A stretch of 64,000 nt of DNA from Candidatus Zixiibacteriota bacterium (lineage in GTDB: Bacteria > Zixibacteria > MSB-5A5 > GN15 > FEB-12), in the NCBI GenBank assembly GCA_017999435.1, contig JAGNLV010000006.1:62001-126000 (forward strand), written 5' to 3'. The position numbers and the translations under genes are program-made. Shown here one piece after another: positions 26,773 through 35,476 of this stretch; the stretch's first letter is position 1, and every line of letters begins with the position of its first letter. The notes beneath the pieces are model-generated. The model was not told the origin of the DNA. It made no database searches and saw only the letters and a program-made list of their open reading frames with translations.

Positions 26773-27189
26773 CTAATCCGGTTTTCCGCCTTGCGCCGAA
26801 AAATCCCGCCGGCTCATCCCCGCCGCGCGCACGAATCCCAGACGCTCATAAGACGGCTGGACTGACGGATCGCACATCAGGTCGATCATATACAGCCCCG
26901 ACAGCCGCTTAAGCAGTCGCCGGACCAACTCGCTTCCGATGCCCTGTCCCCGGTACTCGGGGAGAACCTCCAAAAGCGGAATGTAGGCGGAGAGGACGCG
27001 GTCGGTGAGAGCGTTGATGAAGCCGACGACGCGGCCGGCGGATGGATCGATCGCGAGCACGACACAGTCGCTCCGCCGGAGGATGCGCCGGTGCATCTCC
27101 GGCGACGGAGGATTCGGCCAGCCGGCGAAAAAGCCGGTCAGACGGTCGGGCGCGAGACCGGCCGCCGAATCCACATACTCGATCACCAT
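26773..27189 (-). CDS. GNAT family N-acetyltransferase
   Basis: A 138-aa minimal GNAT domain. VVGFINALTDRVLSAYIPLL is the central strand pair. EVLPEYRGQGIGSELVRRLL is the acetyl-CoA-binding loop and PSYERLGFVRAAGM the end motif. GGGGAGG lies 6 nt before ATG 27189, overlapping the stop of the membrane-protein gene upstream, so the two are co-translated on the minus strand. It is convergent with the other GNAT gene, 7 bp apart. The family is known; the substrate is not predictable. Confidence 0.87.
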   Translation of the reverse strand: MVIEYVDSAAGLAPDRLTGFFAGWPNPPSPEMHRRILRRSDCVVLAIDPSAGRVVGFINALTDRVLSAYIPLLEVLPEYRGQGIGSELVRRLLKRLSGLYMIDLMCDPSVQPSYERLGFVRAAGMSRRDFSAQGGKPD

Positions 27190-27192
27190 GGA

Positions 27193-27723
27193 TCACCTCC
27201 CCTTGGCAAAGCTTAGAATGATCCCCAAAACGAACGACCAGAGCGCCGCCAGGCCGATCTGGTACTCGGTCGGCAACGAAAAGGTCAGCGTGTGAGCCGG
27301 GATCCAGAACCACAGGAGCGTCCACCACGCGGTGGTTAGCCCGGTCATGTCCCAGCGGCGGAGGATGAGATTGTCCTCGAGCCGGTGGAAGAACATCATC
27401 TGCGGCCCGAAAAGGAGGTTGGTGAGCACGGAGACGGCGAACGCCCAGCCGAGCCCGGCGCCGCACGCCGCGGGCAGAAAATGATGGTCCAGCAGGGCCG
27501 CCGTAAATCCCTTCATCCCCGTGAACCCGTACTTGATGACAATGCCGAGCACTGCCCAGGCCGGGACTTTGGCGAGCGTTTCCCACCACGTTCCGGGGAG
27601 GGCGGGGCGGCCTCTCCGGATGCTGACCGAGACGATTTCACCAAGCGTGCCCAGCAGGGCAAACTGCAGGGCGGCCGAGAGCAGCGGGCGGGCCGTGACC
27701 CAGGCGACGTACGAATCCATCAT
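27193..27723 (-). CDS. Four-helix membrane protein, possibly Mpv17/PMP22-like
   Basis: A 176-aa integral membrane protein with about four hydrophobic segments. No certain family. The pattern around AWWTLLWFWIPAHTLTFSLP, then a W about 14 residues later, recalls the C-terminal signature of the Mpv17/PMP22 family (W...WP.Q..NF..VP...R...W..YLS), and TNLLFGPQMMFFHRLED fits the preceding helix. I treat that as a suggestion only. TTTGGAG precedes ATG 27723. It is transcribed with the GNAT gene 3 bp downstream. Confidence 0.65.
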   Translation of the reverse strand: MMDSYVAWVTARPLLSAALQFALLGTLGEIVSVSIRRGRPALPGTWWETLAKVPAWAVLGIVIKYGFTGMKGFTAALLDHHFLPAACGAGLGWAFAVSVLTNLLFGPQMMFFHRLEDNLILRRWDMTGLTTAWWTLLWFWIPAHTLTFSLPTEYQIGLAALWSFVLGIILSFAKGR

Positions 27724-27832
27724 CGCTCCAAAGGCGGTAGGTTGATGTCGACGACAGCATATCGGCCGCAGGCGGTGAGTTCAAGAAAAAACAGGAGAGA
27801 TTAAACAGACACCGGGCGACTGCCGTCATTGA

Positions 27833-27861
27833 TTGACAGCACAGGCATGGCGCGCTATTGT
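27833..27861 (+). promoter_or_regulatory. Sigma70-type promoter for the large secreted protein
   Basis: TTGACA (27833-27838), a 17-nt spacer and TATTGT (27856-27861), 32 bp before the start codon. Confidence 0.65.
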
Positions 27862-27893
27862 CAGGCATCAAATTCAATCGAGGAGGAACGAGG

Positions 27894-30800
27894 ATGACCA
27901 GGTCTGGTATTGTGACAGCGTGGGCGCTGGCCACAGCCTTTCTCTGGACTGCAGGCCAGGCCCGAGATCAAAAACCGGACGCCGGTGAGGGGCGGCAGAA
28001 CCGGGCGCTGTATGTTGCACCGTACGCCGCAGACACTGTGATTGATCCGCTGATCAACTGGCCGACGTACTATGGCCAGCAGAACACGGGACTGGTGCGC
28101 GCGACATTCGGGGATAATGGCTCCTTTGGGTGGTCCTTCCTGCGGCGTACGATGGGGATTCCCGGTTGGCCCGAGGCAGGTTTCGAAGTACCGGTGAGCA
28201 GCGGGGTCGATTACCTCTTCGGAGGCGCCGTCTGGATCGGCGGGGTGGTGGGGAGCGACACGCTGGTGTCCACAGGATCTGAAGGTTGGGTTAACGTGCG
28301 GGAGTTCTTCCCCGATGATCTCGCGGGCGCAGTCGATGAGCTGTTCGGTCCGGCGGACTTTGCGATGCGGGCTGAATTCACCGATACCAGCGTCGCCCGC
28401 GTTTCCGTGACGGATGAGTTTGACTCCCGCCTGCACCTGCCGCTGGATGTCCGGATCACCAACCGCAGCCATGCCTGGCGCACGTCGCCGGCCGATGCGG
28501 CTGTCGTCTATGACCTGGTAGTGACCAACATCGGCGTCGAGGCGGTTCACGACGGTTATATCGGGTTCTACTTCGACTCGGATGTCTGCGGTGACTGTGA
28601 CGCCAACTCAGGTTTCGCGGATGATCTCTCCGGGTCTCTGCGCGAACAGGGAATTGGCTACGTCATTGACAACGACGGGGACTCATTGCCGGGTGAGACG
28701 CCCCGGGCGTTTTGTTTCAAGCTGCTGCACTCGTCCGTGCCGCTGCCCGACACGAGCTTCAACTGGTGGGCCTCAAGCGCAATCGCCGAACTGGATTTCG
28801 GTCCGCGGATGAAGGACCGGCCGGGCGACCCGTACCGGGATTTCGGAACCGGCGGGACAGGCACCGCCGTCGGGGATGCCAACCGGTACTACCTGATGCG
28901 CCATCAGGAGTGGGACTACGACCAAGTATGGTGTCACTCCATTGGTCCGGATGATACCCTCTGGTGGCAGCCGCCGCTGTCCCTGGCCTACGACCTGGCG
29001 GACGGCTTTGACGCCCGATTCCTGATGTCGTTCGGGCCGTTCGATCTGGCGCCGGGCCAGAGCGAGCGGTTCATCATCGCCACCTTCACGACCGATTCGA
29101 TCCACACGCTCCCTGGGAATGCCGCCAACTTGCCGGGGGACCCGGCAGCCTATCTGGCGAACCTGGACTTCACCAGCATGATCCGCAACGCCAACGTGGC
29201 CGATTCACTGGCCGCGATCCTTGTTGACCCGCTGCAGCCGCCGGCCGGCTTGCAGGTGAGAGCGACCAGCGGGAACGACGTTACCATCGGTTGGGATGGC
29301 TCCTGCCTGCCCGAGGTGACCGGCCATGTCGTTTACCTGTCAGTGGTTGACCCCGCCTCTCTTCCCTATCCCGGGGTTGCCCCGCCCTGGCTGGAAATGA
29401 CCGAATTGGAGATCGAGGCCACGCCCGGGCCGGAGCAGTCCGCTTGGACGCTCCCGAACCTTGCGACTGATCGTTTCTATCTCGCCTCGGTTTCCTACCG
29501 GAGTGCCTCCGGGACCGGTGAACCCGCCCATCCGATCACGGTCTGGGCCGGCGAGCGCGCCGAGGCGCCGGAATTTGTCGGCAGCGAGTACGTGTTCGTC
29601 GCGCCGGGCGACAACATCCCGCTGAGCTGGACGACACTTTCTTCGATGGCGGTTGATCACTTCAATCTCTACCGATTTTCTACGCCGCAGGATGCAGAGA
29701 ACGCGTACCATGCGTTCTACGACCGTGGGTTCGCAGCGTCTGCGATCGCGCCGGCGGATTCGTTCGACGTGAACGGGCGGCGGTACTACTACTATGCCAT
29801 GTCGCCGTATCAAGTACTTCCCGGCGCGGCGACATTATTTGTGGACGAACCGGTTGCGGAGAGCACGACCTACATCGTCGCGGCAGTCGATCCGGCCGGA
29901 TTCGAGTCGCACTTCTCGGAGCCGGTCGAAGCGGTGCACGTGCCGCCGCGCGATAAAGATATCCTCGTGCTCACCCACGGTTCGCTCGCGGGCGTGCAAT
30001 TTCAGAGCCTCAGCAGGGTGGTCGAGTTCTATGACTCACTGCTGACCGGCTACGATTACGACCTATACGACTGGGGCGACTCCAACCGCATCTACATCGA
30101 AACCGACTGGCACCTGCTGATGGAGTATAATCTGGTGGTCATCGATGACGATCTGCGGGACGGCATCTTCCGCCCGGTCTGGGAGGACACCACGCAGGCG
30201 TTCACCCGGTACCTCCTTTCTGGGGGGCGTCTGGCGTATTTCGGTTCAGGGGGCAGCATGGCCGGGGTGGATGCCATTACAGGCGCGCCCTCGACGCGAA
30301 ACCTGACCCATTCGTTGGTGAGACGGTTTTTCGGAGCGGAGTCCGGCCGAATCGTCCCGGCCATCTACCTGGCCGCCCTCTACCATTTTCCGCCAAGCTA
30401 TGCGGACACGATATTCGGATTCCAGCGGGCCGATCCGGCGGCGCTGGAGTACCCCGCGCTGACCTATGATCTCGCGAGCGGGCGCATCAACCCTGGCGCC
30501 CTGCAGCTCTGGCCAACTAATGCGCCGCTCTCGGTCTCGACTTTCGCGCCGACCGCCGCCGGGGAGGTCACCCACTTGTTCGGAGCCGATGCCGCCATCA
30601 ATTCGACCATGGCCGGAGAACCCGTGGGTATCCGGCGACAGGTCGGCCCGGCCGAAACGTACCTGTTTGGATTCCACCTGTGGTACCTGGAATTGCCGGG
30701 CGCGCGGGCGCTCATCGACGGGATGTTCGACCGGGCGGTGCTGGCGCGGTTTGATCCGGATACCGTTCTGATGGTATCGGCCTGGAGCCTTGAGCCGGAG

Positions 30801-31289
30801 ACGCTGACTGTCCATGTGGGCAACCTTCCGTCCGGCCTGTCGGTGTACGACATCGAGTCGGGATCGGTCCGGCTGTCGGAGACGGTGGTCCCTCTGTCAA
30901 CGGAGTATACGTCCGGTGTGCCGGGGTTTGTGGGTGACGTGCTCGCGGTCAGGGTCTCCGCCGCAGACCTGCTGTCGCTCTACGGACAGGTCTACGGGTA
31001 TTTCCGAATTCCGATCAAAGTCTCCGGATCCTTCGCCGGCGGCGATCCGTTCGCCGTGTACGCGGGGCTCGTGCTGCTCGGCAAGCTGGTCGGAGACTAC
31101 GACTGGAACGGCAAGGTGAATATCGCCGACATCACCATGGGGGTCGATCGCCTCTTCCGCGGTGCTTATCCGGAGTTGGCGCCCGAGGACATGGATGTCT
31201 CCGGCGACTGCCGGTTCGGCGTAGCGGATCTGGCGGTACTGATTTCGTACGTGTTCCGCGACGGTCCGCCGCTCATGCGGTGTCCCTGA
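27894..31289 (+). CDS. Large secreted protein with Fn3-like modules and dockerin-like C-terminus
   Basis: A 1131-aa exported protein of unknown function. A signal peptide (IVTAWALATAFLWTAGQA) is followed by about 430 residues of beta-rich sequence. Two fibronectin-III-like modules come next (starting near PLQPPAGLQVRATSGNDVTI and EAPEFVGSEYVFVAPGDNIP), then a roughly 350-residue domain beginning DKDILVLTHGSLAG. The last 65 residues hold two dockerin type I-like Ca loops: GDYDWNGKVNIADITMGVD and DVSGDCRFGVADLAVLISYV, ending in FRDGPP. Such tails are common on exported proteins of Zixibacteria-like genomes and may mediate cell-surface sorting or complex formation. GAGGAGG precedes ATG 27894. 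Confidence 0.88.
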   Translation: MTRSGIVTAWALATAFLWTAGQARDQKPDAGEGRQNRALYVAPYAADTVIDPLINWPTYYGQQNTGLVRATFGDNGSFGWSFLRRTMGIPGWPEAGFEVPVSSGVDYLFGGAVWIGGVVGSDTLVSTGSEGWVNVREFFPDDLAGAVDELFGPADFAMRAEFTDTSVARVSVTDEFDSRLHLPLDVRITNRSHAWRTSPADAAVVYDLVVTNIGVEAVHDGYIGFYFDSDVCGDCDANSGFADDLSGSLREQGIGYVIDNDGDSLPGETPRAFCFKLLHSSVPLPDTSFNWWASSAIAELDFGPRMKDRPGDPYRDFGTGGTGTAVGDANRYYLMRHQEWDYDQVWCHSIGPDDTLWWQPPLSLAYDLADGFDARFLMSFGPFDLAPGQSERFIIATFTTDSIHTLPGNAANLPGDPAAYLANLDFTSMIRNANVADSLAAILVDPLQPPAGLQVRATSGNDVTIGWDGSCLPEVTGHVVYLSVVDPASLPYPGVAPPWLEMTELEIEATPGPEQSAWTLPNLATDRFYLASVSYRSASGTGEPAHPITVWAGERAEAPEFVGSEYVFVAPGDNIPLSWTTLSSMAVDHFNLYRFSTPQDAENAYHAFYDRGFAASAIAPADSFDVNGRRYYYYAMSPYQVLPGAATLFVDEPVAESTTYIVAAVDPAGFESHFSEPVEAVHVPPRDKDILVLTHGSLAGVQFQSLSRVVEFYDSLLTGYDYDLYDWGDSNRIYIETDWHLLMEYNLVVIDDDLRDGIFRPVWEDTTQAFTRYLLSGGRLAYFGSGGSMAGVDAITGAPSTRNLTHSLVRRFFGAESGRIVPAIYLAALYHFPPSYADTIFGFQRADPAALEYPALTYDLASGRINPGALQLWPTNAPLSVSTFAPTAAGEVTHLFGADAAINSTMAGEPVGIRRQVGPAETYLFGFHLWYLELPGARALIDGMFDRAVLARFDPDTVLMVSAWSLEPETLTVHVGNLPSGLSVYDIESGSVRLSETVVPLSTEYTSGVPGFVGDVLAVRVSAADLLSLYGQVYGYFRIPIKVSGSFAGGDPFAVYAGLVLLGKLVGDYDWNGKVNIADITMGVDRLFRGAYPELAPEDMDVSGDCRFGVADLAVLISYVFRDGPPLMRCP

Positions 31290-31479
31290 CCGGGGCCCGG
31301 TGCGCGGGAGCCGGACACAGGTTCCGGGGGCGCCGAAAGGAGGTTCTTTTTCTTGTTGTCAAGAGGGAGTCCGGAGGATACATTGTCGTCAGGAATGGCG
31401 CCGCTGCCGAAGCGGTGGCTGTCGAACCGGCGCTGTGCCGGTCCGAGGTTTCAACCGTCTCTCCTTTCAGGGAGGTCGC
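31290..31479 (+). other. Leader region before the small peptide gene
   Basis: No gene is called. AAAGGAGG at 31336-31343 precedes TTG codons at 31353 and 31356, opening an alternative 81-codon frame (31353-31598) without recognisable content. It may be a spurious site or an upstream leader ORF. Confidence 0.3.
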
Positions 31480-31584
31480 ATGCTCTATATCATCGATCCG
31501 ATCGGCAAGAAGCCGAGCCCGTGCGGGCGCCTGAGCATCTACCCGGTGTGCCCGCCGGTGGTGATCTGCAAAGTGTACAAGTGA
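31480..31584 (+). CDS. Possible 34-aa cysteine-containing peptide
   Basis: A short frame, ATG 31480 to TGA 31584, with GGGAGG 5 nt upstream, the best ribosome-binding site in the gap. The peptide begins MLYIIDPIGKKPSPCG and ends YPVCPPVVICKVYK. It is Pro-rich with three Cys (positions 15, 24, 30), basic and has no signal peptide. It could be a peptide precursor, a small regulator or chance. No modification enzymes are next to it. The downstream neighbour, dnaE2, is convergent. Confidence 0.4.
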   Translation: MLYIIDPIGKKPSPCGRLSIYPVCPPVVICKVYK

Positions 31585-31674
31585 TCGGCGCTTGCTGATC
31601 GAGTTCGTGAGGTTTGTGTGACACGGCGCTCCGTCGCGATGGCGGGCGCCGTGGCTCTGTTTGGGGGGGCGGGC

Positions 31675-34600
31675 TTAGCGGAAATCGCGCGAGCGGAACG
31701 TGACATCCCCCGGGGCCGCCTCGAGCGGCGCGAACTGCCTCCCGATCACGTTGATCACTCCGTCCTGGCGTTCAAGAATCCCTTGCACGATCAGCGCCTG
31801 GTGGTGGACAATGGTGCGGCGGTGGCGGGCCAGCATGCTCGGCATGACGACGACGTTGATGAACCCGGTTTCGTCCTCCATGGTGAGGAAGAGAAAACCC
31901 TTGGCGGTCACCGGGCGCTGGCGGATGACGACCACGCCGGCGACCGCGACCCGGCTTTTGTCGCGGCGATGGCGCAGGTCGGCGGCGGCGAGGATTTTGC
32001 ATGCGGCCAGCTGGTCTCGGATCAGCGCCATCGGGTGCGGCCCGGTGGAAAGATCCATGCCCTTGAAATCGGCAACAATCTGCTCTCCTATGTGCATGGG
32101 GCGCAATGTCGTATGGCCTGTTTCCTCAACTGCTAAGTCAAGCTCTCCCGCGCGCCGCGAAAGGCCGAGCACAATCCAGAGCGCCTGCCGCCGGTGATAC
32201 CCGAAACAATCGAACGCCCCGACCCGCGCCAACTGCGCCAGCGGCTGCGGGCCGAGACGGCTGCGGCGCACGAAATCTTTGAGCGAAGTGAACGGTCCCC
32301 GGGCCTGTTCGCTTTCGATCGTCGCCCGCGCGGTTTCGCCGATGTGCCGCACGGTCCGCAGGCCCAGCCGCACGGCGTCGCCTTCGACCGTGCTGTCGAA
32401 CCGGCTGCGGGACACGTCGACCGGGAGGATCATAACGCCGCGGCGCCGGGCCTCGTAGACGATGCTCGACGGCGCGTAGAAGCCCATCGGCTGGGCGTTG
32501 AGCAGCGAGCAGTAAAATTCCTGGGGGTAATACACTTTCAGATACGCGGAGACGTACACGAGCAGGGCGAAGGAGGCGGCGTGCGACTCGGCAAAGCCGA
32601 AATCGGCGAAGGCGGCCAGTTGGTCGAAAATCCGCCGGGCGGCGTCGTGGGGAATGCCGTGCCGCTGCATCCCGTCGATGAGCCGCTCCGCCAGCGCCGC
32701 CATCCGCTCGCGCGAGCGCTTGTGCCCCATCGCGCGGCGAAGTTCGTCCGCCTGGCTGGCCGTGAACCCGGCCGCCGCTACCGCGACCTTCATCCCCTGC
32801 TCCTGAAAAAGCGGCACCCCGAGAGTGCGCCGGAGAATCGGCTCAAGGCACGGGTGCGGATAGGTGACCGGCTCCTCGCCGTTGCGGCGGCGCAGGTAGG
32901 GGTGGACCATGTCCCCCTGGATCGGGCCGGGACGGATGAGCGCCACTTCGATCACGAGATCGTAAAAACAGCGCGGCCGGTGGCGGGGAAGGGCGTTCAT
33001 CTGCGCGCGCGACTCGACCTGGAACACGCCGAGCGTCTCCGCCCGGCAGAGGAGGTCGAAAACTTTCGGATCATCGTAGGAGAGCCGGGCCGGGTCGATC
33101 GTGACGCCGCGGTGCTCTTTCACCAGCTTGAGCGCGAGGTCGATCAGGGTGAGCATGCCCAGCCCGAGCAGGTCGATCTTGACCAGCCCGGCCGCACCGA
33201 CGTCGTCCTTGTCCCACTGGATCACGCTCCGGTCGGGCATCGTCGCATTCTCGATCGGCACCACCTGCGAGAGGGGCTTGCGGGTGATGATCATGCCGCC
33301 GACATGAATCCCGAGGTGGCGGGGGAAACGGTGAATCTGACGGCAGAGGTCCAGCAGCAGGCGGACGCGGCGGTCGCCAAGATTGAGCGCCGCCTCGCGC
33401 AGCCGCTCCGCGACATCCTCCGGCGAGGCCCAGTGGTCGAGCAGTTTGGACAGGCGGGTGACCTCGTCCGGAGAAAACCCGAGCGTCTTGCCGATATCGC
33501 GCACCGCCGACCGTCCCCGATAGCTGATCACCTCGCATACCATCGCCGCGTGCGTCCGCCCGTACTTGGCATACACGTACTGGATGACCTCCTCGCGGCG
33601 GTTGTTGGCGATGTCGATGTCGATGTCGGGCGGCTCGCGGCGTTCCTCGGAAATGAAGCGCTCGAACAGCAGGTCGAGCTTGATCGGATCGACCGCCGTG
33701 ATCCCGAGGCAGTAGCAGACCGCCGAGTTGGCGGCCGAGCCCCGCCCTTGGCAGAGAATGGCGCGCTCGGCGCAGAAACGGGCGATATCCCAGACGATGA
33801 GGAAGTAGCCGGCCAGCTTGAGCCGGTCGATGATGCGCAGCTCGTGTCTAAGCTGGCGGACATGCGGCTCCGCCATCTCCGGGTAGCGCCGCCGCGCCCC
33901 GGCCCAGGTCAGTTCCTCCAGGTAGCTCTGCTCGGTGTGCCCCGCCGGAACCGGGAAATCGGGCAGCGAGGTTTCGAGCTGCTCGAGCGAGAACCAGCAG
34001 CGCTCGGCGATCGCGAGGGTGTGGGCCGCCGCCTCGGGGTAGCGGGCGAACCGGCGCGCCATCACCGCCGGCGGCTGGAGGCACCGCTCCGCATTCGGGT
34101 AGAGCAGCTCGCCGGCCTCGTCGAGCGTGGTGTGGTGGCGGATACAGGTAAGCACGTCCTGCAGCCGGCGGCCGTCGGGGGCGGCGTAGTGGACATCGTT
34201 GGCGGCGACCGCGGGAAGGCCGAGCCGCCGTCCCAGCCGCACCAGCGCGGCGCAGAGGTGCTCGTGCACCGGCAGGTTGTGATGGCGAAGCTCGACATAC
34301 ACGTGGTCGCGCCCGTACAGGTCGCGGTAGTCGGCGAGCAGCCGTTCCGCCTCCGAGTGCTCCTCCCGCAAGAGACACGCCGCGAGGTCATCGTGGACGA
34401 GCGCGATGAGACCGTCGGCGTGCCGCTCCAGCAGAGCGCGCGACACCCGTGCCTCCCCCTTGGGGCTCTCCAACTGGGCGGTGGAGAGCAGCTCGGAGAG
34501 GTTGGCGTAGCCGGCGCCGTCTTTGACCAGCAGCACCAGCCGGTGCCCGGTGTCCAAAAGCGCGGCCGCCCCGAAAATCGGACGGAGCCCCGCCCGGCGC

Positions 34601-34770
34601 GCCTGCTGGTCAAAACGGACAATACCGTACAGACCGTTGGTGTCGGTGATCGCCAGCGCGGGATAGCCGAGTTCGACCGCCCGGTCGACCAGCGCCTCCG
34701 GGTCGCTGGCGCCGTCGAGGAACGAAAAGTTCGAGTGGCAGTGGAGTTCGATGTAGGGAACGGAGGTCAT
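31675..34770 (-). CDS. dnaE2: Error-prone DNA polymerase III alpha subunit, DnaE2/ImuC
   Basis: A 1031-aa translesion polymerase. It has the N-terminal PHP domain (ELHCHSNFSFLDGASDPEAL), the polymerase palm with PDIDIDIANNRREEVIQYVY (catalytic Asp triad), fingers, then helix-hairpin-helix and OB-fold parts (KSRVAVAGVVVIRQRPVTAK). The length and the short C-terminus are typical of DnaE2 rather than replicative DnaE1 (about 1150-1200 aa). It acts with ImuA and ImuB in SOS mutagenesis at lesions. It is the last gene of the imuA-imuB-dnaE2 operon, now separated from imuB by a 706-bp RAYT insertion, so its dose may depend on readthrough. Confidence 0.96.
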   Translation of the reverse strand: MTSVPYIELHCHSNFSFLDGASDPEALVDRAVELGYPALAITDTNGLYGIVRFDQQARRAGLRPIFGAAALLDTGHRLVLLVKDGAGYANLSELLSTAQLESPKGEARVSRALLERHADGLIALVHDDLAACLLREEHSEAERLLADYRDLYGRDHVYVELRHHNLPVHEHLCAALVRLGRRLGLPAVAANDVHYAAPDGRRLQDVLTCIRHHTTLDEAGELLYPNAERCLQPPAVMARRFARYPEAAAHTLAIAERCWFSLEQLETSLPDFPVPAGHTEQSYLEELTWAGARRRYPEMAEPHVRQLRHELRIIDRLKLAGYFLIVWDIARFCAERAILCQGRGSAANSAVCYCLGITAVDPIKLDLLFERFISEERREPPDIDIDIANNRREEVIQYVYAKYGRTHAAMVCEVISYRGRSAVRDIGKTLGFSPDEVTRLSKLLDHWASPEDVAERLREAALNLGDRRVRLLLDLCRQIHRFPRHLGIHVGGMIITRKPLSQVVPIENATMPDRSVIQWDKDDVGAAGLVKIDLLGLGMLTLIDLALKLVKEHRGVTIDPARLSYDDPKVFDLLCRAETLGVFQVESRAQMNALPRHRPRCFYDLVIEVALIRPGPIQGDMVHPYLRRRNGEEPVTYPHPCLEPILRRTLGVPLFQEQGMKVAVAAAGFTASQADELRRAMGHKRSRERMAALAERLIDGMQRHGIPHDAARRIFDQLAAFADFGFAESHAASFALLVYVSAYLKVYYPQEFYCSLLNAQPMGFYAPSSIVYEARRRGVMILPVDVSRSRFDSTVEGDAVRLGLRTVRHIGETARATIESEQARGPFTSLKDFVRRSRLGPQPLAQLARVGAFDCFGYHRRQALWIVLGLSRRAGELDLAVEETGHTTLRPMHIGEQIVADFKGMDLSTGPHPMALIRDQLAACKILAAADLRHRRDKSRVAVAGVVVIRQRPVTAKGFLFLTMEDETGFINVVVMPSMLARHRRTIVHHQALIVQGILERQDGVINVIGRQFAPLEAAPGDVTFRSRDFR

Positions 34771-34781
34771 GGATCTTCTCG

Positions 34782-34854
34782 GTCAGGCCCCTTGTGGTCC
34801 TGACATTCTTGCCATCGATGAGGACGACCCCGTCAGGACCATAAAGGTCCTGAC
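34782..34854. repeat. REP-like palindrome pair, dnaE2-proximal side of RAYT
   Basis: Two hairpins: 34782-34804 (GTCAGGCCC / GGTCCTGAC, one mismatch) and 34832-34854 (GTCAGGACC-ATAAA-GGTCCTGAC, perfect 9 bp). They are 27 bp apart. The same pair in the same order recurs at 35388-35460. Next to it GACCTACAAGAAAAATC is the inverted counterpart of GATTTCTTGTAGGTC beside the other pair. Confidence 0.9.
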
Positions 34855-34867
34855 CTACAAGAAAAAT

Positions 34868-35371
34868 CTACTCACCGAAGTCTCCCTCAAGGTTATCCGG
34901 TTTTACATTTCCCCAACCCTCGTCATAAAATCCTCGCTCGGCGAACCATGCCAGGGAGGAGTGCCGGTAGTCGAAAGGGTTGCCTACGAGGCCGTGTTTG
35001 ACCGGGTTATAATGGATATAGTCTACATGGCGTTGCAGATCTGCCGGACTGCGGATGACATGATCCCAGTAGCGATGCTGCCACAAGCGGCCCTGGCGCA
35101 CATGATGTCGAGCCCGATAGAGTGTGGAGAAATTCTGTTTCATGCGATGGATGATTACATCGGGCTGAGTATTCCGCGGTTGCAGAATAGCATGCCAGTG
35201 CTCGGGTTGAATTACCCACGCCAGTATTCGGTATTTCAGGACCATGCGGGTTCTCCTGATAGCGGACAGCAGCAAATCCGCGCAGTCGAGGAGAATGGGC
35301 TGCCGGTTGTATGTAACGCAGGTGATGAAATATGTCCGGCCAGGTTCGAAGAAACGACGCAGTTTCGACAT
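34868..35371 (-). CDS. REP-associated tyrosine transposase (RAYT, Y1 family)
   Basis: A 167-aa single-domain Y1 nuclease of the IS200/REP-associated group. RRFFEPGRTYFITCVTYNRQ is the first strand. VIQPEHWHAILQP contains the HxH metal site (WVIQPEHWHAI), and LWQHRYWDHVIRSPADLQRH and VDYIHYNPVKHGLV contain the nucleophilic Tyr (YIHYNPVKHG). It lies between imuB and dnaE2 in the same orientation and is framed by two copies of a REP-like palindrome pair. RAYTs cut and join single-stranded DNA at their cognate REPs. It looks intact, so the whole unit may still be active. Confidence 0.94.
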   Translation of the reverse strand: MSKLRRFFEPGRTYFITCVTYNRQPILLDCADLLLSAIRRTRMVLKYRILAWVIQPEHWHAILQPRNTQPDVIIHRMKQNFSTLYRARHHVRQGRLWQHRYWDHVIRSPADLQRHVDYIHYNPVKHGLVGNPFDYRHSSLAWFAERGFYDEGWGNVKPDNLEGDFGE

Positions 35372-35387
35372 AGGTGATTTCTTGTAG

Positions 35388-35460
35388 GTCAGGACCCTTG
35401 TGGTCCTGACATTCCTCCTATCCTCGATAATTCACCCGTCAGGACCATAAAGGCCCTGAC
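35388..35460. repeat. REP-like palindrome pair, imuB-proximal side of RAYT
   Basis: Two hairpins: 35388-35410 (GTCAGGACC-CTTGT-GGTCCTGAC, perfect 9 bp) and 35438-35460 (GTCAGGACC-ATAAA-GGCCCTGAC, one mismatch). The order, loops and about 27-bp spacing match 34782-34854, so the two pairs are about 75-bp direct copies. Confidence 0.9.
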
Positions 35461-35476
35461 CTGCCATTTCTCCCCA

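Noticed and set aside
31353-31598. 81-codon frame from TTG 31353 with AAAGGAGG upstream
   Set aside because: The ribosome-binding site is good, but the translation has no recognisable content and overlaps the better-looking 34-codon frame in another phase; kept only as a note.
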